A DNA stretch of 64,000 bases from Roseiarcus sp963709185 (GCA_963709185.1 CAVPVQ010000028.1:558001-622000); one strand, 5' to 3'. Positions 36,634-47,438 are shown, counted from the first letter of the stretch. A program made the numbers and translations. The notes: a model not told the origin generated them from the sequence alone.

Positions 36634-37260
36634 TTGGACGACGACCACGACCACGATCATTCCGAGCTTTCCGAGGTCGCGCTGCGCGTGAAGGCGCTTG
36701 AAACGATCCTGATCGACAAGGGCTACGTCGACCCGGCCGCGCTCGACGCGATCGTCGAGACCTACGAGACCAAAATCGGCCCCCGCAATGGCGCGCGCGT
36801 CGTGGCGCGAGTGTGGAGCGACGAAAGATTCCGCGAGCGCCTGCTGGCCAACGCGACCAGCGCGATCGCCGAGCTCGGCTACGGCGGCCGGCAAGGCGAA
36901 CACATGGTCGCGGTCGAGAACACTCCGGCGCAGCACAACCTCGTCGTCTGCACCCTGTGCTCCTGTTATCCGTGGCCGGTTCTGGGCCTGCCGCCGGTCT
37001 GGTACAAATCGCCCGCCTATCGCTCTCGCGCGGTTCTCGATCCGCGCGGCGTGCTGGCCGAGTTTGGCGTTGCTCTGGCCGCGGAATGCGAAATCCGGGT
37101 CTGGGATTCCACCGCCGAACTGCGCTACATCGTCGTGCCGATGCGGCCGGACCACACCGACGGCTGGAGCGAAGAGCGGCTCGCCGCGCTGGTGACGCGC
37201 GACAGCATGATCGGCGTCGGGCTCGCCCTGTCGCCGGAGAAATCGGGCGGGGAAGGGTGA
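36634..37260 (+). CDS. nthA: Nitrile hydratase alpha subunit, cobalt type
   Basis: The 208-residue subunit carries the metal-binding motif VCTLCSCYPW (Cys106, Cys109, Cys111); CTLCSC is the cobalt-type variant. Other family parts are RVKALETILIDKGYVDP, YETKIGPRNGARVVARVW and YKSPAYRSRAVLDPRGVL. It hydrates nitriles to amides with the beta subunit. The start is a TTG at 36634, giving the typical His/Asp-rich N-terminus (DDDHDHDHSELSE), with AAGGGG upstream; in-frame ATGs near 36592 would add an atypical extension. The gene follows the ABC ATPase by 145 nt and overlaps the beta-subunit gene by 4 nt. Confidence 0.92.
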   Translation: MDDDHDHDHSELSEVALRVKALETILIDKGYVDPAALDAIVETYETKIGPRNGARVVARVWSDERFRERLLANATSAIAELGYGGRQGEHMVAVENTPAQHNLVVCTLCSCYPWPVLGLPPVWYKSPAYRSRAVLDPRGVLAEFGVALAAECEIRVWDSTAELRYIVVPMRPDHTDGWSEERLAALVTRDSMIGVGLALSPEKSGGEG

Positions 37261-37916
37261 ACGGCGCCCAGGACCTCGGCGGCATGATGGGCTTTGGCCC
37301 GATCGCGCCCGAGCCCGACGAGCCGGTCTTTCATCATCAATGGGAGAGGCGCGCGCTCGCCTTGACTCTGGCGGCGGGGGCATGCGGCCAATGGAACATC
37401 GACATGAGCCGCCACGCTCGCGAGACATTGCCGCCCGCTGTCTATCTGTCGATGAGTTACTACGAGATCTGGATTGCCGGGCTGCGGAAACTGCTGCTTG
37501 GCGCGGGGATGGTCGCCGCTGAAGAACTGCAACAGGGCAAGGCGCTGACGCCAGCGCGTTCCATGGAGCGTCGCCTGACGCATGCCGATGTCGCCAGAGT
37601 CCTCGCCAACGGTTCGCCTTGTGATCGACCGCCGCGCGCGCCGCCCCGGTATGCGCCAGGCGAAACGGCGCGTACACGCGTGATGAATCCCTCGACCCAT
37701 ACGCGTCTGCCCCGCTATGCCCGCGGCAAGGTCGGGGTCATTGAAGCGGTGCGCGGCTGCTTCGTCTTCCCCGATTCCAACGCGCATGGCGCGGGCGAAG
37801 ATCCTCACTGGTGCTACACGCTGCGTTTCCCCGGCCGTGAATTGTGGGGCCCCGACGCCGATCCGCGTGTCAAGGTGTCGATCGACGCCTGGGAGCCCTA
37901 TCTTGAACGCCCCTGA
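37257..37916 (+). CDS. nthB: Nitrile hydratase beta subunit
   Basis: A 219-residue subunit starting with GTG in the alpha stop codon (GTGA). Family motifs: MNGAQDLGGMMGFGPI, FHHQWERRALALTLAAG, YYEIWIAGLRKLL, LPRYARGKVGVIEAVRG and a C-terminal HWCYTLRFPGRELWGPDAD with the SH3-like barrel. It completes the alpha/beta heterodimer and contributes the conserved Arg residues that hydrogen-bond the modified cysteines. Slightly shorter than many homologues in the central loop, but no frame damage. Confidence 0.9.
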   Translation: MNGAQDLGGMMGFGPIAPEPDEPVFHHQWERRALALTLAAGACGQWNIDMSRHARETLPPAVYLSMSYYEIWIAGLRKLLLGAGMVAAEELQQGKALTPARSMERRLTHADVARVLANGSPCDRPPRAPPRYAPGETARTRVMNPSTHTRLPRYARGKVGVIEAVRGCFVFPDSNAHGAGEDPHWCYTLRFPGRELWGPDADPRVKVSIDAWEPYLERP

Positions 37917-38256
37917 ACCGCCGTCGTTCGACGAACCGTGGCAGGCGCAGGTGTTTGCGATGGCGGTCGCGCTCAACCAGCGCGGCCTGTTCACCTGGAG
38001 CGAATGGGCGCGCGCGCTCGGCGCTGAGATCGCCGCCGGCCCGCAGGAGGCCGGCGCCGGCGTCTATTTTCAGGCTTGGCTGCGGGCGCTTGAAAAAATA
38101 CTCGCCGATAAAGGCTTGGCAAGCACGACGGCCCTTGCAAGCCTTGCGGAGGCGTGGCGCGCGGCCGCCCTGGCGACTCCCCATGGCAAGCCGATTGTGC
38201 TGCGCCGCCAATTCGAGGGGAACGAAGCCGGTCATAGCGAAAGCGGCCGGAACTGA
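37903..38256 (+). CDS. Nitrile hydratase accessory (activator) protein
   Basis: A 117-residue protein started by TTG within the end of the beta-subunit gene. It resembles the N-terminal half of the beta subunit, as cobalt-type accessory proteins (P14K/NhlE-like) do: PEPPSFDEPWQAQVFAMAVALNQRGLF, WSEWARALGAEI and YFQAWLRALEKILADKG. Such proteins deliver cobalt and assist cysteine oxidation in the alpha subunit. Its presence supports the cobalt-type assignment. Confidence 0.85.
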   Translation: MNAPEPPSFDEPWQAQVFAMAVALNQRGLFTWSEWARALGAEIAAGPQEAGAGVYFQAWLRALEKILADKGLASTTALASLAEAWRAAALATPHGKPIVLRRQFEGNEAGHSESGRN

Positions 38257-38374
38257 GCGAAATCTGGCGACCGGGACAGGTTCGCACAAGCTGCCGGCGC
38301 CATTCTGGCGGCGATGGCGCACTGCGGACAACTCGTCCCGGCCGGCGGCCCCTCGCGTTGAAGAGGAGTTCCCG

Positions 38375-38590
38375 ATGATTTTCGCGGCCCCGATTGTCGG
38401 CCGAATCCTTGCCGCTTGCGCGACGTCGCAAGCGAGCGCAGCCGTCTCGCCGACCGACGGCGCGACAAGCGCGACTCCGGCGATCGACGGGCGCGGCGGA
38501 GTGAATGCCGCCGCATTCACGCAAACGCTCGACAACGTCGAACAGACGGCCGCCCCCAAGCCGCCGCATGCGGACATCGTGACGCTATAG
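38375..38590 (+). CDS. Small possibly exported protein of unknown function
   Basis: A 71-residue frame preceded by a good AAGAGGAG ribosome site. It starts MIFAAPIVGRILAAC, a short hydrophobic stretch, then an Ala/Thr/Ser/Pro-rich region. It could be a small secreted or lipoprotein-like product (Cys at residue 15), but the hydrophobic part is short. It lies between the nitrile hydratase genes and hutF. No family recognised; it may also be spurious. Confidence 0.4.
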   Translation: MIFAAPIVGRILAACATSQASAAVSPTDGATSATPAIDGRGGVNAAAFTQTLDNVEQTAAPKPPHADIVTL

Positions 38591-38611
38591 TCTGAACCGC
38601 CGCGGCGCCGA

Positions 38612-39970
38612 TCAGGCGGAGCGCAGCTCTTCCATCACGGCGCGAAACCGCGAACCGATTTCATCGCGCCGGCGATGCCGGCCGCCCGCGACCAGCCGAT
38701 GGCCGCGCACCCACACCTCGTCGACCGCCGTCTTCGCGGGGCCGAATATCCAAGCGTCGAGAATATCGTCGCCTGCACATCCCGCAAGGCCGGGATGCGC
38801 CGCGTCCAGCGTCACAAGATTGGCGGGTGCGCCAGGCGCCAATCCACCGGCGTCGGCTTGCAGCGCCGCTGCGCCGCCGCGCAGCGCCCCGTCAAACAGC
38901 GCGCGCCCGGTCGAGCCGCCGGCGACCGCCATCACGTTGCGCGCGCGATGGAAGAGACGCTGGGCGTATTCGAACTGACGCAGTTCATCGGCGACGCCGA
39001 TTCGCACATTCGAGTCCGTGCCGACGCCGAAACGCCCGCTCCGGTCGATGAACGCGGCGCCGTTGAACACGCCATCGCCAAGATTGGCTTCGGTGACGGG
39101 ACAGAGGCCGGCGACCGCTCCCGTCCGGGCGAGGCGTTCAGTTTCGTCCATGGTCATATGGGTCGCATGGATCACACACCACCGCGCGTCGACGCCGGCA
39201 TTGTCGAGCAGCCAAGCGACCGGCCGGACGCCCGACCAGGCGACGCAATCCTCGACCTCGCGGACCTGTTCGGCGGCGTGGATGTGGATCGGGCCGTCGC
39301 CCGCCATCGCGCAGACCGCGGCCAGTTCCCCCGGCGCGACAGCGCGCAGGCTGTGCGGCGCGACTCCGACATTGGCGCCCGCAATTCGGTCCGCCGCCCT
39401 CTGGCATCCCTCGAGAAGGCGGGCGAAACCATCGAGGTCGCTGACGAACCGGCGCTGGCCTGGCGCAGGCGGCTGCGCGCCGAAATTGGCGTGGGCGTAG
39501 AAGACCGGCAGCAGCGTCAGGCCGATGCCGGTCGCGCCGGCGGCCGCCGAGATGCGCGTCGCCATCTCGGCGATCGCGGCGTAGTGACGCCCGTCGCGGT
39601 CATGATGGAGATAGTGGAACTCGCCGACGCGGGTGAATCCCGCCTCCAGCATTTCGACATAGACCTCGCTTGCGACGGCCTCGACCTGGTCCGGCGTCAT
39701 CGTCAGCGCGAAGCGATACATCCAGTCGCGCCAGGTCCAGAAACTGTCCGGCGAGCCGCCGCGAGCCTCCGCGCGGCCGGCCATGCCGCGCTGGAAGGCG
39801 TGACTATGCAGGTTGGGCATGCCGGGAATAGCGATGGCGCAGCGTTCGGCGTCAGGCGGCGGCGCAATGCCCGCCTCGACCGTCGAGAAGCGTCCCCCTT
39901 CGATGGTCAGCCGAACATCGGCGCGCCAGCCCTCGGGCGTCAAGGCGGAGGCGGCGTGGATCACGCTCAT
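38612..39970 (-). CDS. hutF: Formimidoylglutamate deiminase
   Basis: A 452-residue amidohydrolase that converts N-formimino-L-glutamate to N-formyl-L-glutamate and ammonia. Visible metal ligands: PGMPNLHSHAFQRGMAG (HxH), HIHAAEQVREVEDC, CVIHATHMT and GVGTDSNVRIGVADELRQFEY (Asp). These fit HutF closely. Start ATG at 39970; an ATG at 39988 is also possible. Divergent from hutI-hutH-hutG-hutU, which together with it form the five-step histidine route through formylglutamate, instead of the direct HutG formiminase route. Confidence 0.93.
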   Translation of the reverse strand: MSVIHAASALTPEGWRADVRLTIEGGRFSTVEAGIAPPPDAERCAIAIPGMPNLHSHAFQRGMAGRAEARGGSPDSFWTWRDWMYRFALTMTPDQVEAVASEVYVEMLEAGFTRVGEFHYLHHDRDGRHYAAIAEMATRISAAAGATGIGLTLLPVFYAHANFGAQPPAPGQRRFVSDLDGFARLLEGCQRAADRIAGANVGVAPHSLRAVAPGELAAVCAMAGDGPIHIHAAEQVREVEDCVAWSGVRPVAWLLDNAGVDARWCVIHATHMTMDETERLARTGAVAGLCPVTEANLGDGVFNGAAFIDRSGRFGVGTDSNVRIGVADELRQFEYAQRLFHRARNVMAVAGGSTGRALFDGALRGGAAALQADAGGLAPGAPANLVTLDAAHPGLAGCAGDDILDAWIFGPAKTAVDEVWVRGHRLVAGGRHRRRDEIGSRFRAVMEELRSA

Positions 39971-40031
39971 GCGAGGCGTCTCCCTCATCGTCCCGGCGCA
40001 TGGCGGCGCTTCGCTTGCGGCGATCGAACCC

Positions 40032-40058
40032 TTGTGTCCATTTCGATTATGCTATGCA
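40032..40058 (+). promoter_or_regulatory. Candidate hutI promoter
   Basis: TTGTGT (40032-40037) and TATGCA (40053-40058) are 15 nt apart in the hutF-hutI divergent region, 25 nt upstream of the hutI ATG. The spacer is short. The palindromic ATGCAT (40055-40060) overlaps the -10 and might be part of an operator. Confidence 0.3.
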
Positions 40059-40082
40059 TGTTGGCGCGATGAGAAAAGCCTC

Positions 40083-41330
40083 ATGAATGGTCTGACGCCA
40101 GACCTCGATCGGGGGCCAGAAGCGGCGACCCGCCTTTGGCGCAACGCGCGCCTCGTCACGCTTTCGCCGGATCGCGCCGGCATCGGAAGCGTCGAGCGCG
40201 GCGCGGTCGCGGTTCGCGACGGGCGCATCGTCTACGCCGGCCCGGAAAGCGAAATGCCGGCCGCCTTGCGCGCCGCTGGCGACGTGATCAATTGCGAGGG
40301 CCGCTGGATTACGCCGGGGCTGATCGATTGCCATACCCATCTCGTCTACGCCGGCGACCGCGCCGATGAGTTCGAGCGACGCCTGCGCGGCGCCACCTAC
40401 GAGGAAATCGCCCGGACCGGCGGCGGCATTGTCTCCTCGGTCAGGGCGCTGCGGGCCGCCAGCGAAGACGCACTGGTGCGCGAGACCCTGCCGCGCCTCG
40501 ACGCGCTGATCGCCGAGGGCGTCACTACGGTCGAAATCAAATCCGGCTACGGGCTCGATCTCGCCAACGAGCGCAAATCGCTGCTGGCCGCCCGTCGGCT
40601 TGCTCGCGAGCGCCCGGTCGGCGTTCGCACGAGTTTTCTCGGCGCCCATGCGCTGCCTCCCGAGGCGGCCGGGGACCGGCGCGGCTACGTCGATCGGTTG
40701 GTGAACGAGATGCTGCCGGCGATCGCAGCGGAGGGCCTCGCCGACACTGTCGACGGATTTTGCGAGGGCATCGGCTTTTCGCCCGAAGAGATCGCCCGCC
40801 TGTTCGAGGCGGCGACGCGGCTCGGCCTGCCGGTGAAACTGCACGCCGACCAGCTTTCGAACCTGCACGGCGCGGCGCTGGCGGCGCGTTTTGGGGCGCT
40901 TTCCGCCGACCATCTCGAACATGCCGATGAAGCTGGCGCGGTGGCGATGGCCAAGGCGGGGACGGTGGCGACGCTGTTGCCCGGCGCGTACTATTTCATA
41001 CGCGAAACGAAACGCCCGCCGATCGATCTGTTCCGGCGCCACGGCGTCGCGATGGCGGTGGCGACCGATAGCAACCCCGGAACGTCGCCGCTGACTTCGC
41101 TGCTGCTCGCCATGAACATGGCGGCGACTTTGTTCCAGATGACGGTGGACGAATGTCTGGCGGGCGTCACGCGCGAAGCGGCGCGCGCGCTCGGCGTTCT
41201 CGCCGAAACCGGCACCCTGGAAGCGGGCAAATGGGCCGATCTGGCGATCTGGGATATCGAGCGGCCCGCCGAGCTCGTCTATCGCCTGGGCTTCAATCCG
41301 CTGGCGACGCGCATCTGGAGGGGCGCGTGA
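40083..41330 (+). CDS. hutI: Imidazolonepropionase
   Basis: A 415-residue amidohydrolase that opens imidazolonepropionate to formiminoglutamate, the third histidine-degradation step. Conserved: ITPGLIDCHTHLVYAGDRADEFE, TGGGIVSSVRALR, VEIKSGYGLDL, FLGAHALPPE, LPVKLHADQLSN, SADHLEHADEAG and ATDSNPGTSPLTSLL (metal Asp). Length fits the family. The ATG at 40083 starts after a modest AAAAG region; the stop overlaps hutH's GTG by 4 nt. Confidence 0.95.
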   Translation: MNGLTPDLDRGPEAATRLWRNARLVTLSPDRAGIGSVERGAVAVRDGRIVYAGPESEMPAALRAAGDVINCEGRWITPGLIDCHTHLVYAGDRADEFERRLRGATYEEIARTGGGIVSSVRALRAASEDALVRETLPRLDALIAEGVTTVEIKSGYGLDLANERKSLLAARRLARERPVGVRTSFLGAHALPPEAAGDRRGYVDRLVNEMLPAIAAEGLADTVDGFCEGIGFSPEEIARLFEAATRLGLPVKLHADQLSNLHGAALAARFGALSADHLEHADEAGAVAMAKAGTVATLLPGAYYFIRETKRPPIDLFRRHGVAMAVATDSNPGTSPLTSLLLAMNMAATLFQMTVDECLAGVTREAARALGVLAETGTLEAGKWADLAIWDIERPAELVYRLGFNPLATRIWRGA

Positions 41331-42871
41331 GCGAGGTCGCGCTCAATCCGGGCGCTGTCGCGCTCGCCGACTGGCGGGCGATCTATCGCGGCGGCGCGCC
41401 TCGCCTCGATCCGGCCTGTCGACCGGGGATCGCCGCGAGCGCCGCCGCCGTCGCGCGGATCGTCGCCAGGGGCGAGCCGGTCTATGGCGTGAACACCGGT
41501 TTCGGGAAGTTGGCGAGCGCGCGCATCGGCGCGGCGGACCTCGAAGCGCTCCAGCGCAACATCGTCCTGTCGCACGCGGCGGGGGTCGGCGAGGCGACGC
41601 GGCTCCCGATCGTCCGGCTGATGACGGCGCTCAAGCTGGCGAGTCTGGCGCAAGGCGCTTCGGGGGTGAAGCCGCGGACCGTTGAAATGCTGGAGACGAT
41701 GCTGGCGCGCGGCGTCGCGCCGGTGACGCCCGCGCAAGGCTCGGTCGGCGCCTCCGGCGATCTGGCTCCGCTCGCCCATATGGCGGCGGCGATGATCGGG
41801 GTCGGGGAGATTGTCCTTGACGGCGCGCGCTTGCCGGCGGCCGAAGGCCTGGCGCGGGCCGGTCTCGCGCCGCTCACGCTTGGGCCGAAGGAAGGACTGG
41901 CGCTGCTCAACGGCACACAGTTCTCCACCGCTCATGCCTTGGCGGCGCTGTTCGAAACCGAGGTTCTGTTCGCCTCCGCGCTGGCGACCGGCGCGCTGTC
42001 GACTGATGCGGCGCGCGGCTCCGACGCGCCGTTCGATCCGCGCATCCACCGCCTGCGCCGGCATCGCGGCCAGATCGAGACCGCCGAAGCCTTGCGTGCG
42101 CTGATGCGCGGCAGCGCCATTCGCGCCTCGCATCTCACCGGCGACGAACGGGTGCAGGATCCCTATTGTCTGCGTTGCCAGCCGCAGGTGATGGGGGCCG
42201 CGCTCGACCTGCTGCGGCAGGCCGCCACCACCCTGGCGACAGAAGCCAACGGCGTCACCGACAACCCGTTGATTTTCGCCGACGAGGACGTTGCGCTGTC
42301 GGGCGGCAATTTCCACGCCGAGCCGGTGGCCTTCGCCGCCGACATGATGGCGCTGGCGATTTGCGAGATCGGCTCGCTCGCCGAACGACGCATCGCGATG
42401 CTGGTCGATCCGGCGCTTTCCGGCCTGCCCGCCTTCCTGACACCCAAGCCGGGGCTCAATTCCGGCTTCATGATCGCGCAGGTGACTGCCGCGGCGCTGG
42501 TGTCGGAGAACAAGGGCCGCGCCTTTCCCGCCAGCGTCAATTCGATCCCCACCTCGGCCAATCAGGAGGATCATGTTTCGATGGCGGCGCATGGTGCGCG
42601 GCGGCTGCTGCCGATGGTCGAGAACGCGTTCGCCGTGATCGGGATCGAACTGCTGGCGGCGGCGCAGGGTTGCGACTTTCATCGCCCGCTGAGTTCGAGC
42701 CCGCCGCTGGAAGCCGTCCGCCGCGTCGCGCGCGCCGCGGTTCCGCATCTCGACGACGACCGCTATTTCCATCCGGACATCGCGTCGGCGATTGGGCTGG
42801 TGCGCGGCGGCGCGATTCTCGCGGCGGCCGGCGCCGACATCCTGCCTTCGATCTGCGGCTCGCCGCCATGA
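41327..42871 (+). CDS. hutH: Histidine ammonia-lyase
   Basis: A 514-residue lyase that eliminates ammonia from histidine to give urocanate. The MIO prosthetic group forms from Ala142-Ser143-Gly144 in GSVGASGDLAPLAHMA. Other motifs are YGVNTGFGKLA with the catalytic Tyr, QPQVMGAALDLLR, EANGVTDNPLIF, SGGNFHAEPVAFAADMMAL and NQEDHVSMAAHGARRL. It starts with GTG within the hutI stop codon and overlaps hutG by 4 nt (ATGA). Confidence 0.96.
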   Translation: MSEVALNPGAVALADWRAIYRGGAPRLDPACRPGIAASAAAVARIVARGEPVYGVNTGFGKLASARIGAADLEALQRNIVLSHAAGVGEATRLPIVRLMTALKLASLAQGASGVKPRTVEMLETMLARGVAPVTPAQGSVGASGDLAPLAHMAAAMIGVGEIVLDGARLPAAEGLARAGLAPLTLGPKEGLALLNGTQFSTAHALAALFETEVLFASALATGALSTDAARGSDAPFDPRIHRLRRHRGQIETAEALRALMRGSAIRASHLTGDERVQDPYCLRCQPQVMGAALDLLRQAATTLATEANGVTDNPLIFADEDVALSGGNFHAEPVAFAADMMALAICEIGSLAERRIAMLVDPALSGLPAFLTPKPGLNSGFMIAQVTAAALVSENKGRAFPASVNSIPTSANQEDHVSMAAHGARRLLPMVENAFAVIGIELLAAAQGCDFHRPLSSSPPLEAVRRVARAAVPHLDDDRYFHPDIASAIGLVRGGAILAAAGADILPSICGSPP

Positions 42872-43683
42872 ACGCGCGCGCCTGGCTCAGCGTCGATTCC
42901 GGAGACGCGCCGCTGATCGTCGGCCTGCCGCACACCGGGCTCGAACTCGGCGCGATCGAACCGCGTCTCGTCTCGCCGTGGCTCGCCCGCAAAGATACGG
43001 ACTGGTGGGTCGACCGTCTGTACGACTTTGCCGGCTATCTCGGCGCAACCGTCGTGCGCACCGCCATTTCGCGCACCGTCATCGACGTCAACCGCGATCC
43101 GTCCGGCGCCTCGCTTTATCCGGGACAGGCGACCACCGGTCTTTGCCCGACGACGACGTTCGACGGCGAAGCGTTGTATCGCGACGGCGAGACGCCTTCC
43201 TCAGACGAAATCGCGTCGCGTCGCGCGGCCTGGTTCGACCCATACCACGCCGCGCTGAAGGCCGAGGTCGACCGGCTTGTCGCGCGCCACGGCCGCGTCG
43301 TCCTCTATGATTGTCACTCCATAAGATCGGAGATTCCGCGCCTGTTCGAGGGCGAGCTTCCAGTGTTTAATCTTGGGACCAAAGGCGGATTGTCGGCCGA
43401 TCCCGCGCTCAGCCGCGCCGTCGCCGCGGTTGTCGAGGCGAGCGGGCTGTCCTTCGCAGTCAACGGGCGCTTCAAGGGCGGCTGGATCACCCGCGCCTGC
43501 GGCGATCCGGCGCGCGGCGTGCATGCGCTGCAGATGGAGCTGGCGTGCCGTGGCTACATGCGCGAGCCGTCCAAGGTCGGCCCGGAGAACTGGCCTTCGC
43601 CATACGACCCCTCGTTTGCCGAGGGAATGCGGCGAACGCTAAGGGATGTCCTTCAGTCGGCGCTCGATTGGGCGCGCGCGTGA
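42868..43683 (+). CDS. hutG: N-formylglutamate deformylase
   Basis: A 271-residue amidohydrolase (FGase family) that releases glutamate and formate from N-formylglutamate. Seen: LIVGLPHTGLEL, DTDWWVDRLYDF, TAISRTVIDVNRDPSG, VLYDCHSIRSEIPRLFEG, VNGRFKGGWITRACGDP and HALQMELACRGYM. It completes the route begun by HutF. ATG overlaps the hutH stop by 4 nt. Confidence 0.95.
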   Translation: MNARAWLSVDSGDAPLIVGLPHTGLELGAIEPRLVSPWLARKDTDWWVDRLYDFAGYLGATVVRTAISRTVIDVNRDPSGASLYPGQATTGLCPTTTFDGEALYRDGETPSSDEIASRRAAWFDPYHAALKAEVDRLVARHGRVVLYDCHSIRSEIPRLFEGELPVFNLGTKGGLSADPALSRAVAAVVEASGLSFAVNGRFKGGWITRACGDPARGVHALQMELACRGYMREPSKVGPENWPSPYDPSFAEGMRRTLRDVLQSALDWARA

Positions 43684-43720
43684 ACTGGTTGTTTTCGAGT
43701 CCATCGGCACGAGGCTTTCC

Positions 43721-45397
<1,677 letters not shown>

Positions 45398-45519
45398 GCG
45401 CCGGGCGACAACGTCGATGCGCCTCGCCCGGCGGCCGCGCGGTATTTTCCATCGCGATGGCGCTCGGACCGCCCATGGTCTACGATTTAACAGCAACCGC
45501 CAACCCGGAGCCCGCCCCG

Positions 45520-45787
45520 ATGTGCCGAAACATTCGCACGCTTTTCAATTTCGAACCGCCCGCGACCGATGACGAAATTCGCGCCTCGGCGCTGCAGTTC
45601 GTTCGCAAGCTGAGTGGATTTGCGCGGCCCGTCGAAGGCCAACGAGGCGGCGTTCGATCGGGCGGTCGACGAGGTGTCGGAGGCCGCGCGACGGCTGCTG
45701 GAGTCGCTGGACGCCACCCGTCCTCCGCGCGATCGCGAGGTCGAGGCGATGAAGGCCAAGACGCGGGCAAGGGAGAGGTTCGCGTAG
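45520..45787 (+). pseudogene. DUF2277 family protein, frameshifted
   Basis: The start MCRNIRTLFNFEPPATDDEI and ALQFVRKLSGF are the DUF2277 signature. After ARP the homologous part continues in the next frame: SKANEAAFDRAVDEV, ARRLLESLDATRPP and a C-terminal EAMKAKTRARERFA with stop at 45785. One extra G near 45630 (GGCCCGTCG) explains it; repaired length 88 aa is normal. The family is a short conserved bacterial protein of unknown function. It lies 122 nt after hutU on the same strand. Confidence 0.8.
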
Positions 45788-45988
45788 GCGGGACGCTCGC
45801 GTCTCGATGAGGCGACCTGCCGTGCGCCGAAAAGACGGTATGCGGACCGAGCGCCTATGCAATTGTGAATAGCAGTGCGACGCTTTCATGCGATTGTGCG
45901 GGAGGGACGGCTTGGCCGAAGAGTGGCGTCGATCAAACGATCCCACAAAGGCCAAGCCCCATGTCGCCCACGTTCGCCGAAGCCGACA

Positions 45989-46394
45989 ATGAAGCCCGTC
46001 GCGGCCGACCAGCCTCATCGTCGCGGGCCGGCGTCGTTGACGGGAATTCCGCGCCTTCTGCTGCGGTTCGAAGGGGGCGCGCGCTTGCGGCGGCGTCGCT
46101 CGCCTACGCGTCGGATCGGTGGCGGCTGGGCGATGTTCGCCGTGCTGTTTCTCGTCCCCGACATGTTCATGCTGGGATATCTCGCACGGACCCAGGATCG
46201 GCGCGGCCGTCTACAACGCCGGCCATACCTACATCGCGCCGACAGCTTTGGCCGCCTATGGACTGTTGCAAGCCCAGCCGCTTGCGCTCGAAATCGCGTT
46301 GATCTGGATCGCGCATATCGGCTTCGACCGGCTGCTGGGCTTCGGCTTGAAATACCAGAGCGCCTTCGGTCACAGCCATCTCAGCAAGGCCTGA
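45989..46394 (+). pseudogene. DUF4260 family membrane protein, frame disrupted at three points
   Basis: Pieces of a small DUF4260 membrane protein lie in three frames. From the ATG at 45989: GIPRLLLRFEGG; then LAAASLAYAS in another frame; GGGWAMFAVLFLVPDMFMLGYLA in the first; and GPRIGAAVYNAGHTYIAPTALAAYG with LIWIAHIGFDRLLGFGLKYQSAFGHSHL in the third, stopping at 46392. The implied lesions are two extra bases in GCGCGCGC near 46080, one extra G near 46113 and one extra C near 46186. The reconstructed protein would have about 133 aa and four membrane segments. Either locally poor sequence or true decay. Confidence 0.75.
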
Positions 46395-46508
46395 GGCGAT
46401 GGAAGTCGTGCAGATGTCCTCGTCTCGACAAGCGCCCAAAGCCATGCCGTCCGGCGCCTGATCCTGCCTCCTGTCGCGCCGATCGCCGTCTGCTGTGGAT
46501 CGCCGCGC

Positions 46509-47438
46509 ATGCCGCCGTCCTGCTGCTCGCCGACGGCCGCCTGCCGTTCGATCGACCGGCGCTCGCCGGAATTCCGTTCGCCGCCCAAGATGGCGGCCCC
46601 TTCATTCGTGATGATCGAGATATTCTTGCTGATGGGCGTCGTCTATTGGCTGACCCGCAAGCGCGCGATCCCCGATATCGCCGCCCGCGCGCCGGCCCGC
46701 CGCGTCGCGGGCCGCGAGACCGCCGCCTTGCTGGCTTACGCGGCGGCGGGTCAGGTCGGGGGCTGGATTGTCGGACCGGCGCTGGGTTTTCGCCCGTTCA
46801 GCTTCCATATCGCGGGAACATTGGTCGGCTGTTCGACGCCGCCGCCGCCAGGGGAAGTCCTGACCTGGGCGATCTACAACTTCCTGGTTTTCGCCGTCGT
46901 TCCTTATCTGTGGTTTCGTCGCCGTTACGATCCGGTCGCGCTCAACCTCCGCTCGACCAACCGGCGCAACGACCTATTGGTGATCGCCGTCGTCTGTCTC
47001 ATCGAGGGCGCGTTCGAGTGCTCGACGTTGGGCGCCGACATCCTTCGTCTCAGCCCTCGCCAGCTTCTCGTCGGGGCGCCGCTTGGCTTCCTCCTCTTCT
47101 TCATCGGCACGGTGCTGCCAACGATGGTGCTGATCTATGCGATCCTGGTGCCGCGCTATCTCAAGCTGACCGGCTCGGCGACGACCACGGTGCTGCTTGG
47201 CGGCCTGACCTACGCGCTGATGCATATCGTCGAGGGCTGGTCGGCCTTCGATTCACCGCGCGATGCCGCGTTGTCGCTGATCTTCGTCGTGCTCGGCTAC
47301 CTCGGCCCGGGCATGATCAAGACCTACATCACGCTACGCACGGGAAACGCCTGGGTCCATGCGTTCGGCTACCACGCCGTCGCGCCGCACGTGCTCATCG
47401 ACACGCCGCTGGTTGTTCAGGCGTTTGGCATTCGCTAG
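46509..47438 (+). CDS. Polytopic membrane protein, CPBP (Rce1/Abi) protease-like
   Basis: About 309 residues with some eight hydrophobic segments from MIEIFLLMGVVYWL onward. A CPBP-type arrangement is visible: an IEGAFEC segment where the family has its Glu-Glu motif, LTYALMHIVEG like the FxxxH motif, and NAWVHAFGYHAVAPH with further His. The second Glu and Arg of the first motif are not in standard places, so protease activity is uncertain. Residues 1-35 in this frame are Cys/Ser/Pro-rich and unnatural, whereas the overlapping frame reads LLWIAAHAAVLLLADGRLP, hydrophobic; a further indel near 46600 may hide the true N-terminus. Neighbours give no clue to function. Confidence 0.6.
   Translation: MPPSCCSPTAACRSIDRRSPEFRSPPKMAAPSFVMIEIFLLMGVVYWLTRKRAIPDIAARAPARRVAGRETAALLAYAAAGQVGGWIVGPALGFRPFSFHIAGTLVGCSTPPPPGEVLTWAIYNFLVFAVVPYLWFRRRYDPVALNLRSTNRRNDLLVIAVVCLIEGAFECSTLGADILRLSPRQLLVGAPLGFLLFFIGTVLPTMVLIYAILVPRYLKLTGSATTTVLLGGLTYALMHIVEGWSAFDSPRDAALSLIFVVLGYLGPGMIKTYITLRTGNAWVHAFGYHAVAPHVLIDTPLVVQAFGIR

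Noticed and set aside
36184..37677. 497-codon open frame on the minus strand crossing the nitrile hydratase genes
   Set aside because: Shadow frame; the plus strand encodes the CTLCSC metal motif and overlapping nitrile hydratase subunits.
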